Notes: generated from the letters alone by a model not told the origin. Positions 1-9,328 are shown, counted from the stretch's first letter. The stretch: 64,000 nt of DNA from Rhodobacter sp. (GCA_027489175.1 JAIYAE010000004.1:371161-435160), one strand, 5' to 3'. Program-made: numbers and translations.

Positions 1-22
1 AATATGGACAGGGAGATGGACA

Positions 23-1621
23 ATGCTTCTGAAGCATGGATTTGGCCGTGCGGCGGTCTTTGCCGCTTTGATGGCCGGCACTGCACCGATGGCGCTGATG
101 GCCGAGACGCCAGCGGATACGCTGGTTGTCGCCGATGCGATCGACGACATCGTCTCGATCGACCCGCATGAGGCCTTTGAATTTTCGGGCACCGACCTGA
201 ACAACAACACCTACGACTCGCTGATCGAGCTTGATCCGACCAAGCCGGGCGAGCTTGTGCCGGGCCTGGCCGAAAGCTGGGCCGTGGCCGAAGACGGAAT
301 GACCTACACCTTCAAGGTCAAATCCGGCATCACCTTTTCCAGCGGCAACCCGCTGACCGCCGAAGATGCCGCCGGGTCGCTGCGCCGGGTGGTCAAGCTG
401 AACAAGACCCCGGCCTTCATCCTGACCCAGTTCGGCCTGACGCCGGAAAACGTGGATCAGATGATCACCTTTGATGGGGATACCGTCACCATCAAGACCG
501 ACAAGGAATATGCGCCGTCCTTCGTCTACAACTGCCTGACGGCGGGTGTGGCCAGCATCGTCGACATGAAGACCGTCATGGCGAACGAAGTTGACGGCGA
601 CATGGGCAACGCCTGGCTGAAGGCCAACAGCGCCGGAACCGGGGCCTATGTGCTGCGGTCGTTCAAGCCGAACGAAGGCTATGTGCTTGAGGCCCGCGCG
701 GGCCATTGGCGTGGCGATGCGAAGATCAAGAACGTCTTCATGCAGCACGTGCCGGAAGGTGCCACCCAGCGCCTGCTTTTGGAAAAGGGTGACATCGACG
801 TCGCCCGCGAAATGACCCCGACCGACATCGCGGGCGTAACTGGCAACCCGGACATCAAGGTGCAGAACGATGTCGGCGGCCAGGTCTATTACCTCGCGCT
901 GAACCAGAAGAAGGCCGAGCTTGCGAACCCCAAGGTGCAGGAAGCCATGCGCTGGGCGGTCGATTACGCCGGCATGACCGACAGCATCCTGAAGGGGCAG
1001 TGGGTCGTCCACCAGTCCTTCCTGCCGCAGGGGTTCCTGGGCGCGCTGACCGAAACGCCCTACAGCCTCGACCTTGAGAAGGCCAAGGCGCTGATGGCGG
1101 AATCCGGGGTGACCCTGCCCTTGGAGGTGAAGTTCACCGTCCGCAACAACCAGGAACGGCTGGATATCGCCACCTCGCTGCAGAACACCTTCGCGCAGGT
1201 CGGCATCAATCTGGTGCTGGACGTGGGCGACGGCGCGCAAGGGCTGGAGGTCTACCGTGGCCGCCTGCATGAGATGACGCTGCAGACCTGGGGGCCGGAC
1301 TATCCCGACCCGCATACCAACGCCTCGACCTTCGCGATGAACCCCGACAACAGCGATGAGGCCGGGAATACCGGTTACCTCGCCTGGCGCACGGCGTGGG
1401 AGCCGGGCGAATTGCACGCGCTGACCGAAGCTGCGGTGGTCGAGAAGGACACCGAAAAGCGCAAGGCGATGTATGAAGAGATCCAGCGCAAGCACCGCGA
1501 TGGGTCGGCCTTCGTGATGATGTTCCAGCAGGCGCGGCAAGAGGCGATGCGCGCCAATGTGATGGGCTTCTATGCCGGTGGGGCGACCGACTCGGCGTCC
1601 TACTGGACCGTCACCAAGTAA
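23..1621 (+). CDS. Dipeptide/oligopeptide ABC transporter substrate-binding protein (SBP family 5)
   Basis: A 532-aa periplasmic binding protein that delivers peptides (or a similar family-5 ligand) to the permeases encoded next. The N-terminus is a typical Sec signal peptide (basic start, hydrophobic core, MALMAETP cleavage region near residue 27). The rest has the SBP_bac_5 layout, with LAESWAVAEDGMTYTF near residue 82 and the WGPDYPDPHT block near residue 428. The start is supported by GGGAG 7-8 nt upstream. It is first in a six-gene operon and is followed at once by an intrinsic terminator. The exact ligand cannot be read, but the dipeptidase at the operon end argues for dipeptides. Confidence 0.93.
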   Translation: MLLKHGFGRAAVFAALMAGTAPMALMAETPADTLVVADAIDDIVSIDPHEAFEFSGTDLNNNTYDSLIELDPTKPGELVPGLAESWAVAEDGMTYTFKVKSGITFSSGNPLTAEDAAGSLRRVVKLNKTPAFILTQFGLTPENVDQMITFDGDTVTIKTDKEYAPSFVYNCLTAGVASIVDMKTVMANEVDGDMGNAWLKANSAGTGAYVLRSFKPNEGYVLEARAGHWRGDAKIKNVFMQHVPEGATQRLLLEKGDIDVAREMTPTDIAGVTGNPDIKVQNDVGGQVYYLALNQKKAELANPKVQEAMRWAVDYAGMTDSILKGQWVVHQSFLPQGFLGALTETPYSLDLEKAKALMAESGVTLPLEVKFTVRNNQERLDIATSLQNTFAQVGINLVLDVGDGAQGLEVYRGRLHEMTLQTWGPDYPDPHTNASTFAMNPDNSDEAGNTGYLAWRTAWEPGELHALTEAAVVEKDTEKRKAMYEEIQRKHRDGSAFVMMFQQARQEAMRANVMGFYAGGATDSASYWTVTK

Positions 1622-1627
1622 GCGACC

Positions 1628-1662
1628 GGGCCGCCGCCTTTTGGGGTGGCGGCCCCGTTTTT
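1628..1662 (+). terminator. Intrinsic terminator/attenuator between SBP and permease genes
   Basis: An 11-bp stem (1628-1638 with 1645-1655; one G-U pair) is followed by CG and five T residues at 1658-1662. It lies between the binding-protein stop and the permease start, so it should let only part of transcription reach the membrane components. The downstream ATG at 1664 lies directly after the T-tract. Confidence 0.8.
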
Positions 1663-1663
1663 C

Positions 1664-2728
1664 ATGACAGCCCTTCCCGCACCGCCGCCGCGTAGCCGTC
1701 TGCTTCCCTTTCTGGGGCAGATCGCGCTTGGGATCGGCACCCTGGCCATCACGCTTCTGGGGCTGCTTCTCATCACCTTCATCATTGCCCGCGTCGTCCC
1801 GACCGACCCGGTCCTGTCGATCGTCGGCGAACGCGCGACCGAGGCGCAGATGGAGGCCATCCGCGTCAAACTGGGGCTGGACCTGCCGCTGTGGCAGCAG
1901 TTCTTCATCTACGTCCGCGATGCGCTGCAGGGGGACCTTGGCACCTCGATCCGCACGGGGCAAAGCGTCACCGCCGAAATCGCGCGCTACTTCCCGGCAA
2001 CGCTGGAGCTTGCCACTTTGGGCACGATCTTCGGCACGCTGGTCGGCGTACCCGCGGGCGTTTTGGCCGCCACGCGCCCCGGCAGCATTGCCGACCAGAT
2101 TGTCCGGGTGGTGGGCTTGATGGGCTATTCGATGCCGGTGTTCTGGCTGGGTCTGATCGGCCTTCTGGTCTTTTACGGCAAGCTGGACTGGGTGTCCGGG
2201 CCGGGCCGCCTGGACCCGACCTATGACATGATGATGCAATTCACCCTGACCAGCTACACCGGCATGATCCTGATCGACGCGGCGCTGAATGGCGCCTGGG
2301 ACGTTTTCGCCAATGCCATCAGCCACATCATCCTGCCTGCGGGCCTTCTGGGCTATGTCTCGATGGCCTATATCAGCCGCATGACCCGCAGCTTCATGAT
2401 GAACGAGCTGGGCCAGGAATACATCACCACCGCCCGGGTCAAGGGCATGCCGGAATGGCGGGTGATCTGGGTGCATGCGATGAAGAACGTCCTCGTGCCG
2501 CTGATCACGGTGATCGCGCTGTCTTACGCCTACCTCCTGGAGGGGTCGGTCCTGACCGAGACGATCTTTGCCTGGCCGGGGCTTGGCAGCTATATAACCG
2601 ACGCCCTGTTTGCCGCCGATATGCCCGCAGTGCTGGGGGGCACGGTTGTGGTGGGGGTGGTGTTCGTGACGCTGAACATGGCGTCCGATATCCTCTACCG
2701 TCTGGTTGATCCAAGGGCGCGGGCATGA
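1664..2728 (+). CDS. Dipeptide ABC transporter permease, DppB family
   Basis: A 354-aa inner-membrane permease of the DppB/OppB type. It shows an N-terminal helix followed by FIIARVVPTDPV, several further hydrophobic segments, and the EAA loop region around MNELGQEYITTARVKG (residues ~245-262) that contacts the ATPase. A GTG at 1646 would extend the frame but lies inside the terminator stem, so the ATG at 1664 is preferred. The stop overlaps the next start (ATGA at 2725). It works as a heterodimer with the DppC-like protein. Confidence 0.92.
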   Translation: MTALPAPPPRSRLLPFLGQIALGIGTLAITLLGLLLITFIIARVVPTDPVLSIVGERATEAQMEAIRVKLGLDLPLWQQFFIYVRDALQGDLGTSIRTGQSVTAEIARYFPATLELATLGTIFGTLVGVPAGVLAATRPGSIADQIVRVVGLMGYSMPVFWLGLIGLLVFYGKLDWVSGPGRLDPTYDMMMQFTLTSYTGMILIDAALNGAWDVFANAISHIILPAGLLGYVSMAYISRMTRSFMMNELGQEYITTARVKGMPEWRVIWVHAMKNVLVPLITVIALSYAYLLEGSVLTETIFAWPGLGSYITDALFAADMPAVLGGTVVVGVVFVTLNMASDILYRLVDPRARA

Positions 2729-3630
2729 CGGCGCTGCGCAGCTGGCTTAGTGACCCGAACCCCGCCTCACGCCGGCAGGCACGATTGGGGCAGGCCTGGC
2801 TCGCCTGGCAGCGCATACGGCGCAACCGGCTGGCGATGGCGGGGCTGGTGATCGTCGGCATCCTTTTGGTGGTTGCGGCCCTGGCACCCTGGATCGCGCC
2901 GCATGACCCCCTAACGCAGGACCTGTCGCGCCGCCTGTTGCCACCCGGCACGCCCGGCAACCTGCTGGGCACCGACGATTTCGGCCGCGATATACTAAGC
3001 CGCATCATTCATGGCGCGCGGATCACGCTTTATATCATAGCGCTGGTGGCGGTGACCGCCCCGGTCCTTGGCCTTTTGATCGGCACGGTGGCGGGCTATT
3101 TCGGCGGTTGGATCGACGCCACCTTGATGCGCCTGACCGACATTTTCCTGGCCTTCCCGCGCCTGATTCTGGCGCTGGCGCTAGTCGCGGTACTGGGGCC
3201 GGGGATCGAAAATGCTGTCCTGGCCATCGCGCTGACCGCCTGGCCGCCCTATGCAAGGGTGGCGCGGGCCGAAACGCTGACCGTCCGATCCTCGGACTAT
3301 ATCGCCGCGATCCGGTTGCAAGGCGCCTCCGCCCCCCGGATCATCGCGGGGCATGTGGTGCCGATGTGCCTGCCGTCGGTCATCATCCGGGTGACGCTGG
3401 ACATGGCCGGGGTCATCCTGATTGCGGCGGGCCTGGGGTTTCTGGGCCTTGGCGTCCTGCCACCGGCCCCGGAATGGGGGCTGATGATCTCGACCGGGCG
3501 GAAGTATCTCTTTGAACAATGGTGGGTCGCAACCATGCCGGGCCTCGCGATCTTCATCGTCAGCCTCGGCTTCAACCTCCTCGGCGACGGGTTGCGCGAT
3601 GTCCTTGACCCGCGGAGCAGCAGCCGATGA
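2725..3630 (+). CDS. Dipeptide ABC transporter permease, DppC family
   Basis: A 301-aa inner-membrane permease, partner of the preceding DppB-like protein. It has the N-terminal OppC_N segment (RRNRLAMAGLVIVGILLVV, then APHDP), the LLGTDDFGRDILSRIIHGAR signature near residue 75, and the EAA-type loop ETLTVRSSDYIAAIRLQGAS. The length is normal for the family. Start and stop codons overlap with both neighbours, so translation is probably coupled. Confidence 0.93.
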   Translation: MTALRSWLSDPNPASRRQARLGQAWLAWQRIRRNRLAMAGLVIVGILLVVAALAPWIAPHDPLTQDLSRRLLPPGTPGNLLGTDDFGRDILSRIIHGARITLYIIALVAVTAPVLGLLIGTVAGYFGGWIDATLMRLTDIFLAFPRLILALALVAVLGPGIENAVLAIALTAWPPYARVARAETLTVRSSDYIAAIRLQGASAPRIIAGHVVPMCLPSVIIRVTLDMAGVILIAAGLGFLGLGVLPPAPEWGLMISTGRKYLFEQWWVATMPGLAIFIVSLGFNLLGDGLRDVLDPRSSSR

Positions 3631-4469
3631 GCCTTCTGGAGGTCAAGAACCTGCGCGTGACCTTCGACACCGAAACCGGCCCGGTGCAGGCGGTGCGGGG
3701 GGTGTCCTTTTCGCTGGGGCACGAACGGCTGGGGATCGTCGGCGAAAGCGGGTCGGGCAAGACGATGACCGGGCGCGCGGTCCTGCGGCTTATCCGCCCG
3801 CCGGGGCGGGTGGACGCCGACGTGATGACCTTTGACGGGCAGGACCTGCTGAATGCCACTGAGCGGGAGATGCGTGCCCTGCGCGGCAAGCGCATCGGCA
3901 TGGTGATGCAGGACCCGAAATACAGCCTGAACCCGGTGATGACCGTTGGCCGCCAGCTGACCGAAGGCCTGCGCCTGCGTGACAAGCTGGGCCGTGCGGA
4001 TGCCACCGCGAAAGCCATCGCCGCGCTGGACGCGGTGCAGATCCGCGACCCCGCGCGGGTGATGGAGGCCTACCCGCATGAACTTTCCGGCGGGATGGGC
4101 CAGCGCGTGATGATCGCGATGATGCTGATCCCGGAACCCGACCTTCTGATTGCCGATGAGCCGACGAGTGCCCTGGACGTGACCGTGCAGGCCGAGGTGC
4201 TGTCGATCCTGGATGGGCTGGTGCGGGACCGGGGCATGGGCCTGATCTTCATCAGCCACGACCTGCGGCTGGTGGCGCGGTTCTGCGACCGGGTGCTGGT
4301 GATGCACAAGGGCGTGGTGGTCGAAGAGGTGGCCGCCGCCAACCTTCTGGAAGCCAAGCACCCCTATACCCGGGGTCTCCTGAACTGCTTGCCGCGCATC
4401 GGTGGCCCGCGCGGGCCGTTGCCGGGCCTGGACCGCAGCGGCGCCTGGGCGACTGAGGGTGCACCATGA
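3627..4469 (+). CDS. Dipeptide ABC transporter ATP-binding protein, DppD family
   Basis: A 280-aa cytoplasmic ATPase. Walker A is GESGSGKT (residue ~38), the ABC signature is LSGGMGQR, and Walker B is LLIADEPTSALD. The C-terminal HPYTRGLLNCLP is the oligopeptide-transporter extension found in DppD/OppD proteins. The ATG overlaps the upstream stop by 4 nt. It is one of two ATPases in the importer; the second follows after a 118-nt gap filled by palindromes. Confidence 0.93.
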   Translation: MSLLEVKNLRVTFDTETGPVQAVRGVSFSLGHERLGIVGESGSGKTMTGRAVLRLIRPPGRVDADVMTFDGQDLLNATEREMRALRGKRIGMVMQDPKYSLNPVMTVGRQLTEGLRLRDKLGRADATAKAIAALDAVQIRDPARVMEAYPHELSGGMGQRVMIAMMLIPEPDLLIADEPTSALDVTVQAEVLSILDGLVRDRGMGLIFISHDLRLVARFCDRVLVMHKGVVVEEVAAANLLEAKHPYTRGLLNCLPRIGGPRGPLPGLDRSGAWATEGAP

Positions 4470-4497
4470 CCGTGCCCCTTCCAAAGACCGCCGCGCG

Positions 4498-4565
4498 CCG
4501 GAGTTTTGGAAAACTCCGGTCCGGACCCTTTGAAGGGTCCGGTGCGATTTCTTCCAAGAAATCGC
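4498..4565. repeat. Three tandem 22-bp perfect palindromes (10-2-10 architecture)
   Basis: Three consecutive inverted repeats lie at 4498-4519, 4521-4542 and 4544-4565. Each has two perfect 10-nt arms and a 2-nt centre (GG, TG, CC), and they are separated by a single T. The arms begin CCGGAGTTTT, CCGGACCCTT and GCGATTTCTT, so the architecture is conserved although the sequence differs. They fill the gap between the two ATPase genes of one operon. Possible roles are mRNA stabilisation, processing, transcription attenuation or a miniature palindromic element; the sequence does not say which. Confidence 0.9.
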
Positions 4566-4587
4566 CCCCATGCCCGCAGGTCCGCGC

Positions 4588-5364
4588 ATGAGCCTAATCG
4601 AAGTGGACAACCTGACCGTGACCTTCCGCGCCAAGGGGCGTGACGTGCGGGCGGTCGACAGTGTCAGCCTGACGGTCGGCGCGCGCGAAAGCTATGGGCT
4701 GGTTGGCGAAAGCGGGTCGGGCAAATCCACCATCCTGCGGGCGATCTGCGGCATGGCCCCGGTCACCGGCGGCACGATCCGCATCGGGGGCGAGGTGCTG
4801 CCCACCCCGCGCGGCCGGGCGTTTTCAACCCGGGTGCAGATGGTGTTTCAGGACCCCTACGCCAGCCTTCACCCGCGCCACACCATTGACCGCACCCTGT
4901 CTGAGCCTTTGGCGATCCACGGCCTGCCGGGCCGCGATACCCGTGTGGTGCAGGCGCTGACCGATGTGGGCCTGCCGCCAGCGTTCCGCTTTCGCTATCC
5001 CCACCAGCTTTCTGGCGGCCAGCGTCAGCGCGTGGCCATCGCCCGCGCCCTGATGCTGAAGCCGCAGATCCTCCTCTTGGACGAACCGACCAGCGCGCTG
5101 GATGCCTCAGTCCAGGCCGAGGTGCTGAACCTGCTGAACCGGCTGCGCGCCGAACAAGGCCTGACCTTCCTGATGGTGTCGCATGACCTCGCGGTGATTG
5201 ACCACATGTGCGACCGGATCATGGTTCTGCAGCACGGCCGCACCGTCGAAGAGATCGCGCGTGACGATCTTGCCAACGCGCGCATGACCACCCCCTACGC
5301 CCGCAGCCTGTTCGACGCCAGCGCCGACCGGATGCTTAGCACCACCCCGGAGCCCAGCCGATGA
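4588..5364 (+). CDS. Dipeptide ABC transporter ATP-binding protein, DppF family
   Basis: A 258-aa ATPase pairing with the DppD-like protein. Walker A is GESGSGKST, the Q-loop region is QMVFQDPYASLHPRHT (the Asp-Pro-x-x-Ser-Leu-x-Pro block of DppF/OppF), the signature is LSGGQRQR and Walker B is LLLDEPTSALD. An in-frame ATG at 4570 lies just after the palindromes without a clear ribosome-binding site; ATG 4588 has AGG about 8 nt upstream and is preferred. The stop overlaps the dipeptidase start. Confidence 0.92.
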   Translation: MSLIEVDNLTVTFRAKGRDVRAVDSVSLTVGARESYGLVGESGSGKSTILRAICGMAPVTGGTIRIGGEVLPTPRGRAFSTRVQMVFQDPYASLHPRHTIDRTLSEPLAIHGLPGRDTRVVQALTDVGLPPAFRFRYPHQLSGGQRQRVAIARALMLKPQILLLDEPTSALDASVQAEVLNLLNRLRAEQGLTFLMVSHDLAVIDHMCDRIMVLQHGRTVEEIARDDLANARMTTPYARSLFDASADRMLSTTPEPSR

Positions 5365-6413
5365 TCCCCGTTTTCGACGGCCACAACGATATCCTCCTCC
5401 GCCTGCTGCTCGACCCTTCGCGGAGAGAGGAGATTTTCCTGAAAGGTGAGGACAAGGGCCACCTTGACCTGCCGCGCATGCAGGCCTCGGGCTTTGCGGG
5501 CGGGTTCTTCGCGATCTACCTGCCGTCGCCCACCGCGCATGACGACCCGGATTTTCAGGTGCTGATGCAGAACCCGCCCTACAACCTGCCACTGCCGGAC
5601 CTGATCCCGTTCCGCGATGCCATCCACCCGGCCACCATGATGGCAGGGCATCTGCTGTGGATGGAGCGCGCGTCGCAAGGCGCGCTCAAGGTCTGCCGGA
5701 CGGCGGCTGAGGTGCGGGAGTGCCTGGCCTCTGGCATCATCGCGGCCTTGATGCATATGGAAGGCGCCGAGGCGATTGATGAAAGCCTTGATTCCTTGCA
5801 TCTTTTCCACGCCATGGGCCTGCGGTCGCTGGGGCCGGTCTGGTCGCGGCCAACGATCTTTGGCCACGGCGTGCCCTTCGCCTATCCCGCCAGCCCCGAT
5901 ACCGGGCCGGGGCTGACCGACGCGGGCAAGCGGCTGGTCGCCGAATGCAACCGCCTGCGGATCATGCTGGACCTCAGCCACATGAACGAGGCCGGGTTCA
6001 ACGATGTGGCCCGCCTTTCGGATGCGCCGCTGGTCGCCACCCATTCCAACGCCCATGCGATCTGCCCCTCGACCCGCAACCTGACCGATCGGCAGCTGGC
6101 GATGATCCGTGACAGCGGCGGGATGGTGGGGCTGAACTTCTCGGTCTCTTTCCTGCGACCCGACGGGCGACAGCTGGAAGCAACGGGGTGGGACCCGATC
6201 CTGCGCCAGATGGATTACCTTCTGGAGCGGCTTGGCGAGGATCACCTTGGCTTTGGCTCCGACTATGACGGCTGCACCACGCCCGAGGTGATCGGCGATG
6301 TGACCGGCCTGCCGCGCCTTCTGCAAGCGCTGTCGGACCATGGCTATGACCGCCCGCTTCTGGAAAAGCTCGCGCAGGCAAACTGGCTGGCCCTTCTGGA
6401 CCGCACGCTGTAG
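5361..6413 (+). CDS. Membrane dipeptidase, peptidase family M19
   Basis: A 350-aa zinc dipeptidase of the renal-dipeptidase type, hydrolysing dipeptides. Metal-site motifs are visible: HND in DGHNDILLR (residues 8-10), the bridging Glu in HMEGAEAI (~residue 132), HSN in ATHSNAHAICPSTRNL (~residue 222), and the Asp in GFGSDYDG (~residue 296). No signal peptide is seen, so it is probably cytoplasmic. Its ATG overlaps the stop of the transporter ATPase (ATGA), which ties import to intracellular hydrolysis. Confidence 0.92.
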   Translation: MIPVFDGHNDILLRLLLDPSRREEIFLKGEDKGHLDLPRMQASGFAGGFFAIYLPSPTAHDDPDFQVLMQNPPYNLPLPDLIPFRDAIHPATMMAGHLLWMERASQGALKVCRTAAEVRECLASGIIAALMHMEGAEAIDESLDSLHLFHAMGLRSLGPVWSRPTIFGHGVPFAYPASPDTGPGLTDAGKRLVAECNRLRIMLDLSHMNEAGFNDVARLSDAPLVATHSNAHAICPSTRNLTDRQLAMIRDSGGMVGLNFSVSFLRPDGRQLEATGWDPILRQMDYLLERLGEDHLGFGSDYDGCTTPEVIGDVTGLPRLLQALSDHGYDRPLLEKLAQANWLALLDRTL

Positions 6414-6452
6414 CGCCCCGAGCGATTGGAAGGCGGCCCCGCTGGAGCGTCC

Positions 6453-7160
6453 TCAGGCTGTGGCCGAGGTGCTGTCGCCCTTCACCCGCTCTTCGCTCGG
6501 CCGGCTGCCGGTGGCCAGATAGATCGCCTGCTCCGCAATCGTGGTGGCATGATCCCCGGCGCGTTCGATATTCTTCGCGATGAAATGCAGGTGCATCGAC
6601 GGCCCGATGCTGCCGGCACTTTCCATCATGTAGGTGAAAAGCGACCGGAAGAGCGTGTTGTACATCTGGTCAATTTCGACATCGCGGGCGCGCACGGCGG
6701 CGGCAAGGCTGGCGTCCTTGCGCACCAACGCAAGCTGCGCATCCTCCAGCATCTTCGCCACCATGACCGACATCCGCCGGATCGTCCCGGCATGCCCGTC
6801 CACCGGGGCCGAACGGCCGATCACCCGCGTCCGCTTGGCGACGTTCTTGGCGTAGTCGCCCACCCGTTCAAGGCTGTGGGCGGCGCGCATCACGGCCAGC
6901 ACCAGCCGCAGGTCGCTGGCCGTGGGGGCGCGGCGGGCGATCAGGCTGGCAGCTTCGGTCTGGATGAACTCTTCCAGCGCATCGACCGCCTTGTCCCCGA
7001 TGATGACGGAATCGGCGGCGGGCAGGTCCTGCGCCTCAAGCGCCTTGGCCGCGTTCACCAGGGCGGCTTCCACCAGACCCCCCATGCGCAACAGATGCGC
7101 CTGCAGCGCCTCAAGATCACGGTCGAAGGACGAAACGATGTGGCTTTCGCTGTCTGACAT
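6453..7160 (-). CDS. phoU: Phosphate signalling complex protein PhoU
   Basis: A 235-aa cytoplasmic protein made of two PhoU helical repeats. The start (SSFDRDLEALQAHLLRMGGLVEAAL) is characteristic of alphaproteobacterial PhoU, and metal-binding-type E/D-rich helices lie around VGDYAKNVAKR (~residue 110) and IERAGDHATTIAEQ (~residue 200). It is the last gene of the pst operon, 5 nt after pstB. It links Pst transporter status to PhoR/PhoB, but no phoB or phoR is present in this window. Confidence 0.95.
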   Translation of the reverse strand: MSDSESHIVSSFDRDLEALQAHLLRMGGLVEAALVNAAKALEAQDLPAADSVIIGDKAVDALEEFIQTEAASLIARRAPTASDLRLVLAVMRAAHSLERVGDYAKNVAKRTRVIGRSAPVDGHAGTIRRMSVMVAKMLEDAQLALVRKDASLAAAVRARDVEIDQMYNTLFRSLFTYMMESAGSIGPSMHLHFIAKNIERAGDHATTIAEQAIYLATGSRPSEERVKGDSTSATA

Positions 7161-7165
7161 GGCGG

Positions 7166-7963
7166 TCAGCCGATCCGGCCGGTGATATAGGCTTCGGTCC
7201 GGGGGTCCTTGGGGTTGGTAAAGATATCGCCGGTCTCGCCAAACTCCACCAGGTTGCCAAGGTGGAAGAAGGCGGTCTTCTGGCTGACGCGGGCGGCTTG
7301 CTGCATCGAATGGGTGACGATGACGACCGAAAACTGGTGGCGCAATTCGTCGATCAGCTCTTCCACCTGCGCCGTGGCTATGGGGTCAAGAGCGCTGCAG
7401 GGTTCGTCCATCAGCAGAACCTCGGGCGAGGTGGCGATGGCGCGGGCGATGCACAGCCGTTGTTGCTGGCCGCCCGAAAGCCCGGTGCCGGTCGCATCAA
7501 GCCGATCCTTCACCTCACCCCAAAGGGCTGCCTTGCGCAAACTGGCCTCGACGATGGCATCCAGTTCCGCCTTGTTCCGGGTCATGCCGTGGATCTTCGG
7601 GCCATACGCCACGTTGTCATAGATCGATTTCGGGAACGGGTTCGGCTTTTGGAACACCATCCCCACTTTGGCGCGCAGCTGCACCGGGTCGACGCGGCGG
7701 TCGTAGATATCCTCGCCTTCCAGCAGGATCTGGCCCGACACGCGACAAGAGGCGACGGTATCATTCATCCGGTTCAGGCAGCGCAGGAAGGTGGACTTGC
7801 CGCAGCCCGACGGCCCGATGAAGGCGGTGACGGTGCGGTCAAGGATGGTGACGTCGACATCCTTCAGCGCGTGGTTGGTGCCATAGTGGACCTGCACCCC
7901 CGATGCCGAAATCTTTGCGGTCTGGGTGGCAAGGCCAAGCCCCTTGTGGGTCATGTCGTTCAT
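7166..7963 (-). CDS. pstB: Phosphate ABC transporter ATP-binding protein PstB
   Basis: A 265-aa ATPase. Walker A is GPSGCGKST (residue ~52), the phosphate-type block [10 protein letters not shown] follows directly, the signature is [15 protein letters not shown], and Walker B is [15 protein letters not shown]; the Cys in DEPCSALD is typical of PstB. The ATG has AGGA 5 nt upstream. It energises the PstCA permease in high-affinity phosphate import. Confidence 0.97.
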   Translation of the reverse strand: MNDMTHKGLGLATQTAKISASGVQVHYGTNHALKDVDVTILDRTVTAFIGPSGCGKSTFLRCLNRMNDTVASCRVSGQILLEGEDIYDRRVDPVQLRAKVGMVFQKPNPFPKSIYDNVAYGPKIHGMTRNKAELDAIVEASLRKAALWGEVKDRLDATGTGLSGGQQQRLCIARAIATSPEVLLMDEPCSALDPIATAQVEELIDELRHQFSVVIVTHSMQQAARVSQKTAFFHLGNLVEFGETGDIFTNPKDPRTEAYITGRIG

Positions 7964-7969
7964 GGGGTC

Positions 7970-9328
7970 CTACCAGCGGCGTTCGAAGCGGCGGCGCAGC
8001 AGGATCGCTGCGACGTTCATGATCACAAGGAAAGCCAGAAGCACGATGATCGCGCCCGACGACCGCTCGATGAACGCAGGGTCCGACCGGGAGGCCCAGG
8101 AATAGACCTGCACCGGCAGGGCGGTCGCAGGGTCCAACACACCACCGTCAAACGGGCCCGAGGGGTAGTTGGTGACAAAGGCCACCATCCCGATGAGGAG
8201 GAGCGGCGCGGTTTCACCCAGGGCGCTGGCAAGGCCAAGGATGGTGCCGGTCAGAATGCCTGGCATGGCCAGCGGCAGGACGTGGTGGAACACGGTCTGC
8301 ATCTTCGATGCGCCCACACCAAGGGCCGCATCGCGGATCGACGGCGGGACAGCGCGGATCGCGGCCCGGGTGGCGATGATGATCGTGGGCAGGGTCATCA
8401 GCGAAATCACCAGCGCACCGACCAGCGAAGAGGACTGCGGCAGCCCGGCAAAGTTGATGAAGATCGCAAGACCCAGGATACCGAACACGATCGACGGCAC
8501 GGCAGCGAGGTTGGAGATATTCACCTCGATCAGATCGGTCAGCCGGTTCTTCGGCGCGAATTCCTCAAGATAGATCGAGGCCGCCACACCAACCGGCAGC
8601 GTGAAGATCAGGACCAGCATCATCATGTAAAGGGACCCGATGATCGCCACGCCAAGCCCGGCAGACTCAGGCCGCTGGTCGGACGCATCCGGGTTGGTCA
8701 GGAACCCGGTGTTGAACCCCGAGGTCAGGATACCCGCCGCAATCAGCTTGTCCGCCAGCTGCAACTGTTCAAGCGATACGTTTCTGTCCAGTTCCGCCGT
8801 CTCAAGCGTCACGCGGCCCTTCATGTAGCCGTCGATCCGCCCAGTGGCATAAGCGTTGAAGTCGATGGTTTGACCAATCAGAGAGGGGTCCGCCAGCACC
8901 ATATCCCGCAGCCGCCCCGGCGCATCGCGCGAGATCATGCCCGAGATGTCCTTGTCGCTGATCCCCTCAACCGCAATGCCTTCGGCGATCAGGAAGTTGG
9001 CGAACTGCTGGCCGATCAGGTTGCCGTAGCCAATGGTCGTGACCTTGGCCAGATCGGCAGGATCGCGCGCACCCTTCGGGTCAAGGATCTCGGCCTCAAG
9101 CGTGATCGGGAAGGCAACGCTGGCCTGCCGGAAGGCCGAAGTGCCATCGCGGAAGATGGTGAACAGCATCACCGCCAGCACCGACAGGCTTAGCACGATG
9201 GCAACGATGCCATAATACTTGAACCGGGTTTCAGCGGCGTTGCGGCGGCGCGTCAGGTCATCCTGCACGAACAGCGAATTCTTCGGCTTGGTGGCGGGCA
9301 CGGCCCCGGCGGCGCTGATGTCGGTCAT
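7970..9328 (-). CDS. pstA: Phosphate ABC transporter permease PstA (long form with N-terminal extension)
   Basis: A 452-aa inner-membrane permease. Residues ~1-200 form an N-terminal extension with one transmembrane helix (~38-62) and a probable periplasmic domain, resembling the DUF3333 extension of alphaproteobacterial PstA. Residues ~215-450 are the transporter core, with VGVAASIYLEEFAPKN and the EAA-type loop REAALGVGASK-like segment around residue 345. Its ATG overlaps the pstC stop. It is longer than E. coli PstA (about 300 aa) because of the extension. Confidence 0.93.
   Translation of the reverse strand: MTDISAAGAVPATKPKNSLFVQDDLTRRRNAAETRFKYYGIVAIVLSLSVLAVMLFTIFRDGTSAFRQASVAFPITLEAEILDPKGARDPADLAKVTTIGYGNLIGQQFANFLIAEGIAVEGISDKDISGMISRDAPGRLRDMVLADPSLIGQTIDFNAYATGRIDGYMKGRVTLETAELDRNVSLEQLQLADKLIAAGILTSGFNTGFLTNPDASDQRPESAGLGVAIIGSLYMMMLVLIFTLPVGVAASIYLEEFAPKNRLTDLIEVNISNLAAVPSIVFGILGLAIFINFAGLPQSSSLVGALVISLMTLPTIIIATRAAIRAVPPSIRDAALGVGASKMQTVFHHVLPLAMPGILTGTILGLASALGETAPLLLIGMVAFVTNYPSGPFDGGVLDPATALPVQVYSWASRSDPAFIERSSGAIIVLLAFLVIMNVAAILLRRRFERRW

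Noticed and set aside
7262..9193. 643-codon plus-strand open frame over pstB and pstA
   Set aside because: Composition is the shadow of the two pst genes, with no family features; the minus-strand genes are certain.
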